A stretch of 46,844 bases of DNA from Rhodospirillaceae bacterium (GTDB lineage: Bacteria > Pseudomonadota > Alphaproteobacteria > GCA-2721365). Location: the NCBI GenBank assembly GCA_002721365.1, contig PBKC01000086.1, forward strand, positions 1-46,844. The letters are read 5' to 3'. Below, in pieces: positions 1-8,217 of the stretch. Each line of letters opens with the position of its first letter. Position 1 is the first letter of the stretch. The notes beneath the pieces were generated by a model. It saw only the letters and a program-made list of their open reading frames with translations. It was not told the origin of the DNA and made no database searches. Made by a program: the position numbers and the translations under genes.

Positions 1-708
1 ACGCCGGCCGTATCGCTGATCGGAGCCGTCGCACCGGCGCTGGAAGCGCTGGCCGTGTCGGCCGAAGCGCGGTCCTGGCGCGCGCCGGAACGTTCGGGTG
101 ACCGCCGCCTCGGTTCGGGCAACGCGGTACCGGGGCCCGAGGACGTGGTCGACATCGTGCGGGCTGCCGCGCCAGCGGATGCGCGCCTTTCCGTCGATGC
201 CGGAGCGCATATGCTGCCGGCGATGCAGCGCTGGCGGGCCTCGGCCCCTCATGACGTGCTGATCTCGAACGGCTTGTCGACGATGGGATTTGCCTTGCCG
301 GCGGCGATCGCCGCGTCCCTGGTCGATCCCTCGCGGCGCACCGTAGCCTTCATCGGCGACGGCGGCCTGATGATGTGCGCGCCGGAGCTCGCCACGGCGG
401 CCCGCAGCCGCCTCCCGCTCACGGTGGTGGTGTTCAACGATGCGGCGCTGTCGATGATCGACCTGAAGCAGCAGCAGAAGGGCCATCCGACGCGCGGCGT
501 CCGCTATCCCGCAATCGATTTCGAGACCATGGCCGAGAGCATGGGGTGTCAGGGTTACCGTGCTGACAGCGCGGCGGCGCTGGAGGAGGTGCTGCCCGAA
601 GCGCTGGCCACGGATGGTCCGGCCCTGATCGACGTCCGCGTCGATCCGTCCTCCTATCGCGCGCAGTTCGAAGCGCTTCGCGGCGGCGTACCGGCATCGG
701 CACGTTAG
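1..708 (+). CDS. Thiamine-diphosphate enzyme, acetolactate-synthase-like, C-terminal part (5' truncated)
   Basis: The reading frame is open from base 1, so the gene begins outside the window and only the last 235 residues are seen. This is the TPP-binding (PP) domain of the acetolactate synthase/benzoylformate decarboxylase superfamily. It has SNGLSTMGFALPAAIAASL followed by the TPP/Mg signature GDGGLMMCAPEL (bases about 355-390), ending in VVVFNDAALS with the Asn that closes the GDG-x(~26)-N motif. The C-terminus has the usual PALIDVRVDP strand. The PYR and central domains are not visible, so the substrate cannot be read. It lies 65 bp upstream of a split TPP decarboxylase on the same strand, and the two probably act in one pathway. 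Family certain; exact reaction unknown. Confidence 0.9.
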   Translation, partial: TPAVSLIGAVAPALEALAVSAEARSWRAPERSGDRRLGSGNAVPGPEDVVDIVRAAAPADARLSVDAGAHMLPAMQRWRASAPHDVLISNGLSTMGFALPAAIAASLVDPSRRTVAFIGDGGLMMCAPELATAARSRLPLTVVVFNDAALSMIDLKQQQKGHPTRGVRYPAIDFETMAESMGCQGYRADSAAALEEVLPEALATDGPALIDVRVDPSSYRAQFEALRGGVPASAR

Positions 709-773
709 AGACGATAATCTGAATATGGCAATCGGGACGGCGATCCCGTCGTCGAACAGGGAGGCATGAGAGG

Positions 774-1319
774 TTGACGAAATCGGACGAAGACACGGCC
801 GCCATAGACTGGCCGGCCGACATCTACGGGGTTCTCAGCGACATGGCGGTGCGTCAGGTCTGCTACGTCCCGGACGCGGGGCATAAGCGGCTTCTGGAAA
901 TGTGCCGTGCAGACAACGCCATGACCATGGTGTCGCTCACCACCGAGGAAGAGGGAATGGCGGTTCTCGGCGGTGCCTGGCTTGGCGGTCAGCGTGGCGT
1001 GATGCTGATGCAGAGCAGCGGCGTCGGCAACTGCATCAACGCCATTGCCTCCATCACCCGCGCGGCATCGTTTCCTCTGCTGATGCTGGTGACGATGCGC
1101 GGCGAATGGGGGGAGTTCAATCCCTGGCAGATTCCGATGGGGCGGGCGACGCCGCCGGTGCTGGAGACGATGGGCTGCACCGTCATGCGGGCCGACCGGC
1201 CGGCGGACGTGAAGGAGACGGTCCTCGCAGGTGCCCGGCTCGCGTTCGATGCCGGCGCCCCGGTCGCCGTGCTGCTCGGGCAGCGGCTGATCGGCACCAA
1301 GGCATTCAAGGAAGAATAG
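774..1319 (+). CDS. TPP-dependent decarboxylase, alpha (PYR-domain) subunit, sulfopyruvate/phosphonopyruvate type
   Basis: 181 residues matching the stand-alone PYR subunit of split decarboxylases such as ComD (sulfopyruvate decarboxylase alpha) or the N-terminal half of phosphonopyruvate decarboxylase. The conserved stretch SLTTEEEGMAVLGGAWLGG carries the Glu expected to activate the TPP aminopyrimidine, followed by LMQSSGVGNCINAIAS. No TPP/Mg GDG motif is present; it is supplied by the next gene. The start is TTG at 774, because the ATG a few bases upstream runs into a stop at once; a GGGAGG lies about 10 bases before the TTG. The stop is 11 bp before the beta-subunit start, so translation is probably coupled. 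Sulfopyruvate, phosphonopyruvate or another 2-oxoacid are all possible substrates. Confidence 0.88.
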   Translation: MTKSDEDTAAIDWPADIYGVLSDMAVRQVCYVPDAGHKRLLEMCRADNAMTMVSLTTEEEGMAVLGGAWLGGQRGVMLMQSSGVGNCINAIASITRAASFPLLMLVTMRGEWGEFNPWQIPMGRATPPVLETMGCTVMRADRPADVKETVLAGARLAFDAGAPVAVLLGQRLIGTKAFKEE

Positions 1320-1330
1320 GAGGGGTGACG

Positions 1331-1924
1331 ATGACGGAATCTGCTCTCGATCGCCGGGTCGTCATCCGCAAGCTGCTTGCCGACCGTGGTGAGATGCTGG
1401 TGGTGAGCGGCCTGGGTGGCACGACCTGGGACGTGGCTTCGGTGGGCGACGACCCGCTCAACTTCTATGTCTGGGGTGGCATGGGCGGTGCCGCGTCGAT
1501 GGGGCTCGGCCTCGCGCTGGCGCAGCCGGATCGCCGGGTGCTGGTCGTCACCGGCGACGGCGAGATGCTGATGGGGATCGGTTCGCTCGCGACGATCGCC
1601 CTCAAGGCGCCGGCCAATCTCGCGGTCGTCGTGATCGACAACGAACGCTACGGCGAGACCGGCATGCAGGAGACTCACACCGCCCACGGGGTCGACTTGG
1701 CGGGTTTTGCCACGGCGGCGGGCATTCCGACCGCCCTGACGGTCAGCGACTCCGCCGGACTGGACGACCTCGCCGCCAAGCTGGGGGATCTCAAGGGGCC
1801 GCTGTTCGCGACGGTCAAGGTGACCAACAATCAGGGACCGATGATCCTGCCGCCGCGCGATGCGGCTTACGTCAAGAACCGGTTCCGGGTCGCGCTGCTC
1901 GGCGAACAGGCTGCGATGCGCTGA
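1331..1924 (+). CDS. TPP-dependent decarboxylase, beta (PP-domain) subunit
   Basis: 197 residues; the TPP-binding partner of the preceding alpha subunit. It shows WGGMGGAASMGLGLALAQP, then GDGEMLMGIGSLATIAL and VVVIDNERYGETGMQ, the complete GDG-x(~26)-N cofactor motif. ComE (sulfopyruvate decarboxylase beta) and the C-terminal half of phosphonopyruvate decarboxylase are the closest families I recognise. The frame is open further upstream, but ATG 1331 is preceded by AGGAGGGG (bases about 1318-1325) and starts at the domain boundary, so I chose it. The product would be an aldehyde formed from a 3-substituted pyruvate, which fits the aldehyde dehydrogenase 31 bp downstream. Confidence 0.88.
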   Translation: MTESALDRRVVIRKLLADRGEMLVVSGLGGTTWDVASVGDDPLNFYVWGGMGGAASMGLGLALAQPDRRVLVVTGDGEMLMGIGSLATIALKAPANLAVVVIDNERYGETGMQETHTAHGVDLAGFATAAGIPTALTVSDSAGLDDLAAKLGDLKGPLFATVKVTNNQGPMILPPRDAAYVKNRFRVALLGEQAAMR

Positions 1925-1955
1925 CCGGACCAGACAGATCAGGGAGAAAAGGACG

Positions 1956-3434
1956 ATGGAACGCTTTCCCATGTATATCGCCGGCGAGTGGCGCGAAGCC
2001 GCCAGCGGCGAATGGTTCGAGACCCAGAACCCCTACACCGGCAAGACCTGGGCGTTGGTTGCCCGCGGCGGGGAGAAGGACGCCGACATCGCCGTCGAAG
2101 CGGCGCACAAGGCCTTCACCACCGGCGATTGGCCGAAGCTGAACGCCAGCCAGCGCGGCGCCCTGCTGCGTAAGGTCGGCGATCTGATCGCCGAGCGTGC
2201 CGAGCAGCTGGCCGAGTACGAGGTGCGGGACAACGGCAAGCTGATCGCCGAGATGGCGGGCCAGCTCCGCTACATCCCGCAGTGGTACTATTACTACGGC
2301 GGCCTCGCCGACAAGATCGAGGGCGAGGTCATCCCGATCGATAAGCCGGGCGTGTTCAACTACACGCTGCACGAGCCTTTGGGCGTGGTGCTGGCGATCA
2401 CCGCCTGGAACTCGCCGCTGCTGCTCGCGACCTGGAAGATCGCCCCGGCGCTCGCGGCCGGCAACACGGTCATCATCAAGCCGTCGGAGTTCACCTCGAC
2501 CTCGGCGCTGGAGTTCGTGAAGCTGTTCGAGGAAGCGGGCTTCCCGCCGGGCGTCGTCAACGTCGCCACCGGCTTCGGCGGCGAGATCGGCCAGGCGCTG
2601 GTCGAGCATCCGCTGGTCCGCAAGGTGGCCTTCACGGGCTCCGAGGCCGGCGGCGTCAAGGTCAATCAGGCGGCCGCACCGGGCATGAAGAAGGTGAGCC
2701 TGGAGCTCGGCGGCAAGTCGCCCAACATCGTCTTCGACGACGCCAATCTCGACAACGCGGTCAAGGGCGCGGTCGCCGGCATCTTCGCCGCCACCGGCCA
2801 GACCTGCATCGCCGGCTCACGCCTACTGGTCCAGAAGTCGATCCACGACCAGTTCGTCGAGCGGCTGGTCGCCTTCGCCAAGACCGCGCGCATGGGCAAT
2901 CCGATGGACATGGACACCCAGGTCGGCCCGGTGACGACGCCGCCGCAGTTCGAGAAGGTGCTCTCCTACATCGACGTCGCCCGCAACGAGGGCGCGCAGC
3001 TCGCGCTCGGCGGCGGCCCGGCCACCCGGCCGGAATGCGGCGACGGCTGGTTCGTCGAGCCGACCATCTTCACCGGCGTCAACAACGCCATGCGCATCGC
3101 CCAGGAGGAGGTTTTCGGTCCCGTCCTCTCGGTGATCCCATTCGAGGACGAGGAAGAGGCGATCCGCATCGGCAACGACGTCGCCTACGGCCTCGCCGCC
3201 GGCGTGTGGACCACCAGCCTCAACCGCGCACACATCATGGCGGCGAAGCTCCAGGCCGGCACCGTGTGGGTAAATACCTACCGCGCGGTCTCCTACATGT
3301 CGCCGTTCGGCGGCTACAAGCGCTCAGGGATGGGCCGCGAGAACGGCCAGGCGATGATCAAGGACTACCTCCAGACCAAGAGCGTCTGGATCAACACCGA
3401 AACCGAGTTCCCCAACCCCTTCGCGATGCGCTAG
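1956..3434 (+). CDS. Aldehyde dehydrogenase, NAD(P)-dependent
   Basis: 492 residues, normal length for the ALDH superfamily. Seen: the cofactor-site segments ITAWNSPLLLATWKIAPALAAGN and IIKPSE, FTGSEAGG, the general-base Glu250 in VSLELGGKSPNIV, and the nucleophile Cys284 in GQTCIAGSR. The C-terminal PFGGYKRSGMGRENG is also typical. Start ATG 1956 is preceded by AGGGAGAAAAGGA. It is last in the operon after the TPP decarboxylase subunits and probably oxidises their aldehyde (sulfoacetaldehyde, phosphonoacetaldehyde or a simpler semialdehyde; inferred from context only). It converges on the histidine kinase with 18 bp between the stops. Confidence 0.95.
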   Translation: MERFPMYIAGEWREAASGEWFETQNPYTGKTWALVARGGEKDADIAVEAAHKAFTTGDWPKLNASQRGALLRKVGDLIAERAEQLAEYEVRDNGKLIAEMAGQLRYIPQWYYYYGGLADKIEGEVIPIDKPGVFNYTLHEPLGVVLAITAWNSPLLLATWKIAPALAAGNTVIIKPSEFTSTSALEFVKLFEEAGFPPGVVNVATGFGGEIGQALVEHPLVRKVAFTGSEAGGVKVNQAAAPGMKKVSLELGGKSPNIVFDDANLDNAVKGAVAGIFAATGQTCIAGSRLLVQKSIHDQFVERLVAFAKTARMGNPMDMDTQVGPVTTPPQFEKVLSYIDVARNEGAQLALGGGPATRPECGDGWFVEPTIFTGVNNAMRIAQEEVFGPVLSVIPFEDEEEAIRIGNDVAYGLAAGVWTTSLNRAHIMAAKLQAGTVWVNTYRAVSYMSPFGGYKRSGMGRENGQAMIKDYLQTKSVWINTETEFPNPFAMR

Positions 3435-3452
3435 GGGCGGGGAGGTTGCGTC

Positions 3453-4259
3453 CTACGCCTCCGTAGGGGCCGGACGCACCGCGTGATTCCGGGGAAGGAC
3501 CACCGTGACGGTGGTGCCTTCCCCCAGCACGCCGTCGAGGGTGATGGTGCCGCCGTGGCGGGTGGCGATCTTGTCGCAGATGGCGAGGCCCATGCCGATG
3601 CCGTCGTAGCGGCCGCGGCCGTGACGGCGGCGGAAGGGTTGCAGGACCTGCTGCGCGTAGCGCGGGTCGAAGCCGATGCCGTTGTCGGCGACGCGGATCT
3701 CGCATGAATCGTCCGCGATCAGGCGCGAGGTCACGCGGATCACTGGCGGGAGGCTTTCCTTTCTGAATTTCAGCGCGTTGCCGATCAGGTTCTGGAGCAG
3801 CGGATGAAGCTGCAGCGGGTCGCCGTCGATGGTCGGCAGCTCGCCCAACTCGATGCGCGCTTCCGCCTCCCGGATGCGCGACGACAGGTCGGCGACCACT
3901 TCGTCGGCGACGGCGTTGAGGTCGGTGGGGGCGAACGGGCCGCCCTGGGAGGTGACGCGGGCGAAGTTCAGCAGCGCTTCGATCAGCGTCGTCATGCGCT
4001 CCAGGGTCTGGCGCATGTCGGCGACATGGTCTTTCCCCGCCGCGTCGAGGCGGTCGCCGCATTCGGCTTCCAGCCGGTCGAGGCGGGCCATCACCCGCCG
4101 CGCGGGCTCCTTGAGGTCATGAGAGGCGATGAGGGCGAACCGGTCGAGTTCGGCATTGCGGTCGTCGAGGTCCTTGTAGAGGGACCACATCGCCTTGTTG
4201 GTTTCTTCGAGCTGTCGCCTCAGCTCGCGGACGTCGTCATTGCCCTGCGCCAATTCCAT
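3453..4259 (-). CDS. Soluble sensor histidine kinase (phytochrome-kinase-like transmitter) without sensor domain
   Basis: 268 residues. A short N-terminal coiled coil (about residues 10-40) leads to the phosphoacceptor helix FALIASHDLKEPARRV with His47. The HATPase domain then has an N-box LLQNLIGNALKFRK, G1 VADNGIGFD and G2 GIGMGLAICDKIATRHGG. The transmitter type is that of bacteriophytochrome kinases. There is no transmembrane segment and no PAS, GAF or HAMP domain, so it must sense through a partner or be a fragment of a longer ancestor; no upstream in-frame extension is obvious. No response regulator is adjacent. It lies 52 bp downstream of the MORN-repeat gene on the same strand and may be co-transcribed with it. 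Confidence 0.9.
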   Translation of the reverse strand: MELAQGNDDVRELRRQLEETNKAMWSLYKDLDDRNAELDRFALIASHDLKEPARRVMARLDRLEAECGDRLDAAGKDHVADMRQTLERMTTLIEALLNFARVTSQGGPFAPTDLNAVADEVVADLSSRIREAEARIELGELPTIDGDPLQLHPLLQNLIGNALKFRKESLPPVIRVTSRLIADDSCEIRVADNGIGFDPRYAQQVLQPFRRRHGRGRYDGIGMGLAICDKIATRHGGTITLDGVLGEGTTVTVVLPRNHAVRPAPTEA

Positions 4260-4311
4260 CCGCTCCAGGCGGCGTCATTGCGCCCGTAGGGGCGCACTCC
4301 AGCGCGCTCGT

Positions 4312-6081
4312 TCAGAATTCTCCTTCCACCTTGTCGCCGTTCGCGAAATAGAAGGTGCCCTTGCCCTTCCGCTTGCCGTCGACGAACTCGCCCTCATAGC
4401 GATTGCCGTTGGCGTAGTGGAAAACCCCTTCGCCGTGCATGTCGCCATTCTGGAACCCGCCCTCGTAACGGTCGCCATTGGCGAAATGGAACGACCCTTC
4501 GCCGTGGCGACGGTCGTCCTTGAACGTTCCTTCATAACGGTTCCCATTGGCGTAGACGTAGACTCCTTCGCCTTCGCGCTTGCCGTCGGCGAACTGGCCC
4601 TCGTACTTGTCGCCGTTGGCGAACTCCAGCACGCCCTGGCCGTTGCGGCGTCCGTTCTGGAACATGCCCCGATAGTGGTCGCCGTTGGAGAAGAAGAACT
4701 CGCCCTCGCCTTCCATCTGGCCGTCGACGAACGGGCCGACATAGCGGTTGCCGTTGGCGAAGGTGAACGTGCCCTCTCCCTGGCGCTTGCCGTCGACGAA
4801 CTGCCCTTCGTAGCGGTCGCCGCTGGCGAAGGTGAAGACGCCCTTGCCGTCCCGCTGGCCGTTCGTGAACTGCCCTTCGTAGCGGTCGCCGTTGGCGAAG
4901 GTGAAGGTGCCGGTTCCCTCCCGCTCGCCGTCGACGAACTGGCCTTCGTAGCGGTCGCCGTTGGCGAAGGTGAAGACGCCCTCGCCCTCCATCCGGCCGT
5001 TCTTGAACTGGCCTTCATAGACGTCGCCATTGGCGAAGGTAAAGGTTCCCTGGCCGTTCTGCTGGCCGCCCTCGAAATTGCCTTCGTAGCGATTGCCGGA
5101 ACTGAAGGCCAGGACGCCCTTGCCGTCCATCTGGCCGTCCTTGAAGGTGCCTTCATAGCGTTCACCGTCCGCCGTCACGAAGACGCCCTGGCCCGACCGC
5201 TCGCCGTTCTCGAACTGGCCTTCGTAGCGGTCGCCGTTGGCATAGGTGAACGTACCCGTCCCCTGCATCTGGCCGTCGACGAAATCGCCTTCATAGACGT
5301 CGCCGTTGGCGAAGGTGAACGTGCCGGTTCCGTCCCGCTTGTCGTTCTTGAAGCTGCCCTCGTAGCGGTTGCCGTTGGCGTAGGTGTAGACGCCCTCGCC
5401 CTCCCGGCGGCCGTCGACGAAGCCGCCCTGGTAGCGGTCGCCGTTGGCGAACTCCAGCGTGCCCTGTCCCTGGCGCCGTCCCTGGTCGAAAGCGCCGATA
5501 TAGCGGTCGCCGTTGGCGAACAGGAAGGTGCCTTCGCCGTCCATGCGGCCGTCGTTGAACTGCCCTTCGTAGCGGTCGCCGTTGGCGAAGGCGAAAGTAC
5601 CGTTCCCCTGGCGCTGTCCGTCGACGAAGTCGCCTTCATAGACGTCGCCGTTGGCGAACGTGAAAGTGCCGTGCCCGTCGCGCTTCCCGCCCTTGAAATG
5701 GCCGGTGTAGACGTCGCCGTTGGCAAAGGTCAGCGTGCCTTCGCCATCCATCTGTCCGTCGGTGAATTCGCCTTCGTAGCGGTCGCCATTGGCGAACAGG
5801 AAGGTGCCGTTCCCGGCGATCGCCCCGTCCTTGAACTGGCCCTCGTAGCGGTCGCCGTTGGCGAAGGTGAAGACGCCCTGGCCATCCATCTTGCCGTTCT
5901 TGAGCTCGCCCTCGTAGCGGTTGCCGCTCGAGAACTCGATGGTGCCTTCCTTCAGCGTCAGATCGCCGGCTTGTGTGGCTTCCTCGCCGGCGCCGGCCGC
6001 CCCCCCTTCGCGGTCCTGCGCCCATGCCGCGCTCGTCAGGGCGAACAGCAGAACGAGAAAACAGCCAATTCGCTGAAGCAT
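4312..6081 (-). CDS. Exported MORN-repeat protein (23 tandem 23-residue repeats)
   Basis: 589 residues: a Sec-type signal peptide (hydrophobic CFLVLLFALTSAAWA, likely cut after AWA near residue 21), a Gly/Ala/Glu-rich linker to about residue 55, then 23 consecutive MORN units of exactly 23 residues (YEGxFxxGxxxGxGxFxFANGDR type), closed by VEGEF. 55 + 23x23 + 5 equals the full length, so no spacer interrupts the array. The start is ATG 6081: GGAGG lies 6 bases before it, whereas the upstream ATG at 6087 abuts the same GGAGG. MORN arrays form extended beta-hairpin rods that bind lipid or protein partners. The function here is unknown; a periplasmic or surface location is inferred from the signal peptide. 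Confidence 0.92.
   Translation of the reverse strand: MLQRIGCFLVLLFALTSAAWAQDREGGAAGAGEEATQAGDLTLKEGTIEFSSGNRYEGELKNGKMDGQGVFTFANGDRYEGQFKDGAIAGNGTFLFANGDRYEGEFTDGQMDGEGTLTFANGDVYTGHFKGGKRDGHGTFTFANGDVYEGDFVDGQRQGNGTFAFANGDRYEGQFNDGRMDGEGTFLFANGDRYIGAFDQGRRQGQGTLEFANGDRYQGGFVDGRREGEGVYTYANGNRYEGSFKNDKRDGTGTFTFANGDVYEGDFVDGQMQGTGTFTYANGDRYEGQFENGERSGQGVFVTADGERYEGTFKDGQMDGKGVLAFSSGNRYEGNFEGGQQNGQGTFTFANGDVYEGQFKNGRMEGEGVFTFANGDRYEGQFVDGEREGTGTFTFANGDRYEGQFTNGQRDGKGVFTFASGDRYEGQFVDGKRQGEGTFTFANGNRYVGPFVDGQMEGEGEFFFSNGDHYRGMFQNGRRNGQGVLEFANGDKYEGQFADGKREGEGVYVYANGNRYEGTFKDDRRHGEGSFHFANGDRYEGGFQNGDMHGEGVFHYANGNRYEGEFVDGKRKGKGTFYFANGDKVEGEF
4330..5916 (-). repeat. 69-bp tandem coding repeat array (23 units) encoding the MORN repeats
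   Basis: The MORN units are encoded by 23 DNA repeats, each exactly 69 bp. The most constant part is the segment encoding FANGD plus YEGxF (on the + strand, GTCGCCGTTGGCGAA recurs throughout). Units have drifted at the variable x positions, so the array is old enough to be diversified but remains prone to unequal recombination. Several other reading frames are open across the array because of the 69-bp period and the GC bias. Confidence 0.9.
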
Positions 6082-6375
6082 GCACATCCTCCGACCTGTG
6101 CGCGCCTGGCCGGAATTGCCCCCAATTCCTGCAGACGCCCGAATTTCTTGGGTCGGCGCCGCGATGGATAACCGCAACCGACCGGCTCTGACGCAGGCGG
6201 ACCGCAAGATGCCTGTGGCCTGACCGGTCCGATGAAGCTATTGTAACGGCTGGCGGGCAGCCAACGAACAGGTTTTCATCCAGGCGCCCCGGACCGGTCC
6301 CACGCTCCGCCGACCACTCGATTCCGTGTCGATGATCGACCGTCCCGCGCGCCGGCCAGGACGTATCACTTCAGC
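6082..6375. other. Divergent intergenic region between the MORN gene and the SIS/apt operon
   Basis: 294 bp without a convincing gene. It must hold the promoters for the MORN gene (-) and the SIS-domain gene (+). I see no strong sigma70 boxes; a short imperfect hairpin (GGCTG/CAGCC around 6248-6262) is the only structure noted. Confidence 0.5.
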
Positions 6376-6951
6376 ATGAACGTAAGACCCGCGCTCGATC
6401 GCTATCTCGACGGCCTCCGCGACGCTTTCGACAACCTGGACAGCGATGTCCTGGAAACCGCGGCCGCGGCCTTGGTCGACACCATGAAAAGCGGCGCCAC
6501 CATCTATGTCTGCGGCAATGGCGGCAGCGGCGCCAACGCGTCGCACATCGTCGTCGACTATCTGAAATGCCTGCGCAGCGACGTCGTGCGACCGCGCATC
6601 TTCGCCCTGATCGACAACGGCCCGACCGTGACCGCGATCAGCAACGACATCGACTACGACTCGATCTTCGCCTATCAGCTCGAAAACCATCTCAGGCCCG
6701 GTGATCTCGTCTGGTGCCTGACCGGGTCGGGGAACAGTCCGAACATTCTCCGCGCGCTGGAGACGGCACGCGCATGCGGCAACCGTTCCTTGCTGTTCTG
6801 CGGCTATGACGGCGGCAAGGCGAAGGGGATGGCCGACATCGCGGTCCATTTCCCCAGCCACGACATGCAGAAATGCGAAGATTCGCAGATGGTCATCGCC
6901 AACGTCATCATGCAGGAGGTCTTGCGCCGTGGCGGACTCGAAAACTGCTGA
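6376..6951 (+). CDS. SIS-domain phosphosugar-binding protein, GmhA/DiaA-like
   Basis: 191 residues covering one SIS domain. Seen: the sugar-phosphate loop [18 protein letters not shown] (about residues 46-63), [17 protein letters not shown], the second loop [15 protein letters not shown], and a [13 protein letters not shown] segment. The layout is that of sedoheptulose-7-phosphate isomerase GmhA. By my alignment from memory, the two E. coli GmhA catalytic residues (Glu65 in HFAEEL and His180 in QEIHIK) correspond to Val/Asp and Ser here (HIVVDY and CEDSQM), so isomerase activity is doubtful. The 3' end overlaps the apt start by 23 bp, implying translational coupling. Confidence 0.82.
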   Translation: MNVRPALDRYLDGLRDAFDNLDSDVLETAAAALVDTMKSGATIYVCGNGGSGANASHIVVDYLKCLRSDVVRPRIFALIDNGPTVTAISNDIDYDSIFAYQLENHLRPGDLVWCLTGSGNSPNILRALETARACGNRSLLFCGYDGGKAKGMADIAVHFPSHDMQKCEDSQMVIANVIMQEVLRRGGLENC

Positions 6952-7489
6952 TACGCCCGATCTCGGCATCGTTCCCCTGATCCGGACGATCCCCGACTAT
7001 CCCAAGCCGGGGATCATGTTCCGTGACATCACGACGCTGCTGCGCGACGCGGCAGGCTTCGCCCGCACGGTCGACGCCCTGGTCGCCCGCTATGCGGACA
7101 CTGGAATCGACTGCGTGGCGGGGATCGAGGCGCGGGGCTTCATCCTCGGTGGACCGGTCGCGCGGGCGCTCGGCGTTGGCTTCATCCCGATCCGCAAGCG
7201 CGGCAAGCTGCCCTACAAGACCATCGCCCATGAATACGCGCTGGAATACGGCACCGACGTGGTCGAGATGCATCTCGACGCCGTCACGGCGGATCAGCGA
7301 GTCCTGGTGATCGACGATCTGATCGCCACGGGCGGCACCGCCGAGGCCGCGGTGCAGCTGATCGAGAAATCGGGCGGCATGGTCGTCGGCTGCGGCTTCG
7401 TCATCGACCTTCCCGATCTCGGCGGCCGCGCCAAGCTGGAAAGCCAAGGCATCGAAACCTTCGCGCTCTGCGCGTTCGAAGGGGACTAG
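6929..7489 (+). CDS. apt: Adenine phosphoribosyltransferase
   Basis: 186 residues, standard length. It converts adenine plus PRPP to AMP and pyrophosphate (purine salvage, cytosol). Family signs: [21 protein letters not shown] at the N-terminus, [24 protein letters not shown], and the PRPP motif [17 protein letters not shown]. The start is GTG 6929, preceded by AGGAGG at 6914-6919; the frame is open upstream but that part only shadows the SIS gene. It overlaps the SIS gene by 23 bp, so the two form one operon. Confidence 0.96.
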   Translation: MADSKTADTPDLGIVPLIRTIPDYPKPGIMFRDITTLLRDAAGFARTVDALVARYADTGIDCVAGIEARGFILGGPVARALGVGFIPIRKRGKLPYKTIAHEYALEYGTDVVEMHLDAVTADQRVLVIDDLIATGGTAEAAVQLIEKSGGMVVGCGFVIDLPDLGGRAKLESQGIETFALCAFEGD

Positions 7490-7499
7490 ACGCCGGGCG

Positions 7500-7862
7500 C
7501 TAAGCCCGCTTGATCATCGGCCCTAGCGGCCGGCCGCCCAGGACATGGACGTGGAAGTGCGGCACCTCCTGATGGCCGTCCTCGCCGGCATTGCTGATGA
7601 TCCGGTAGCCGGTCTCGGCGACGCCCAGGTCGCGGGCGATCTTCCCGGCAGCCGAGAACAGCGCGGTGATCTCCTCGGGCGACGCATTGGCGGTGAAGTC
7701 GTCCATCGACACGTATTCGCCCTTCGGGATGACGAGAACGTGGACCGGCGCCGCCTGGGCGATGTCGTGGAAAGCGAGGACGTGTTCGTCCTCGTAGACC
7801 TTGTTGCAGGGGATCTCGCCGCGCAGGATGCGGGCGAAGATGTTGGTCGCGTCGTAAGCCAT
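7500..7862 (-). CDS. HIT-family nucleotide hydrolase (HINT-like)
   Basis: 120 residues with the histidine triad HFHVHVLGG near the C-terminus and the N-terminal NIFARILRGEIPCNKVYED typical of bacterial HINT proteins (purine nucleoside phosphoramidase activity in the family). ATG 7862 has AGGAG about 10 bases upstream. It is the last gene of the his operon, 13 bp after hisE. HIT genes following hisE are a familiar alphaproteobacterial arrangement, though a direct role in histidine synthesis is not established. Confidence 0.95.
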   Translation of the reverse strand: MAYDATNIFARILRGEIPCNKVYEDEHVLAFHDIAQAAPVHVLVIPKGEYVSMDDFTANASPEEITALFSAAGKIARDLGVAETGYRIISNAGEDGHQEVPHFHVHVLGGRPLGPMIKRA

Positions 7863-7875
7863 CGTCCTTCGGCTC

Positions 7876-8217
7876 CTAAGGCGCTTTGCGCTTCAGCTTC
7901 TCGTCGATGCCCGACAGTCCTTCGCGCCGGGCCAGCTCGGCGCGGACGTCGTCGGGGCTGATGCCGGCGTCGGCCCACAGGATCAGCAGGTGGAACAGAA
8001 GATCGGCGCTTTCCGCGATCACCTCGCTGCGCTTGCCGGCGACGGCGGCGATGGCGGTCTCGACCGCCTCCTCGCCCACCTTCTGGGCGATCTTCTCGGT
8101 TCCCTGCTGCAGGCGCTTGGCGACATAGGACTGCGCCGGATCGGCCGTCCGCCGGCCCTCGATCACCTTGTAAAGCCGGTCGATCACATCGTCCGGCCGG
8201 GCTTCAGCACCAATCAT
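7876..8217 (-). CDS. hisE: Phosphoribosyl-ATP diphosphatase
   Basis: 113 residues. It hydrolyses phosphoribosyl-ATP to phosphoribosyl-AMP, step 2 of histidine synthesis. The all-alpha MazG-like motif [16 protein letters not shown] followed by [15 protein letters not shown] is clear. ATG 8217 overlaps the hisF stop as ATGA; the frame is open upstream but only as a shadow of hisF. HisE stands alone rather than fused to HisI, and no hisI is in the window, so phosphoribosyl-AMP cyclohydrolase must be elsewhere. Confidence 0.96.
   Translation of the reverse strand: MIGAEARPDDVIDRLYKVIEGRRTADPAQSYVAKRLQQGTEKIAQKVGEEAVETAIAAVAGKRSEVIAESADLLFHLLILWADAGISPDDVRAELARREGLSGIDEKLKRKAP

Noticed and set aside
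4330..5916. Possible CRISPR-like or satellite repeat array
   Set aside because: The 69-bp units are contiguous coding repeats without unique spacers.
4195..6171. 658-residue open frame on the + strand across the MORN array
   Set aside because: It is antisense to the MORN gene; its 23-residue periodic LAFVAVAVGEGE-like pattern is forced by the 69-bp repeat and GC bias, and the minus-strand frame has the signal peptide, ribosome site and MORN consensus.
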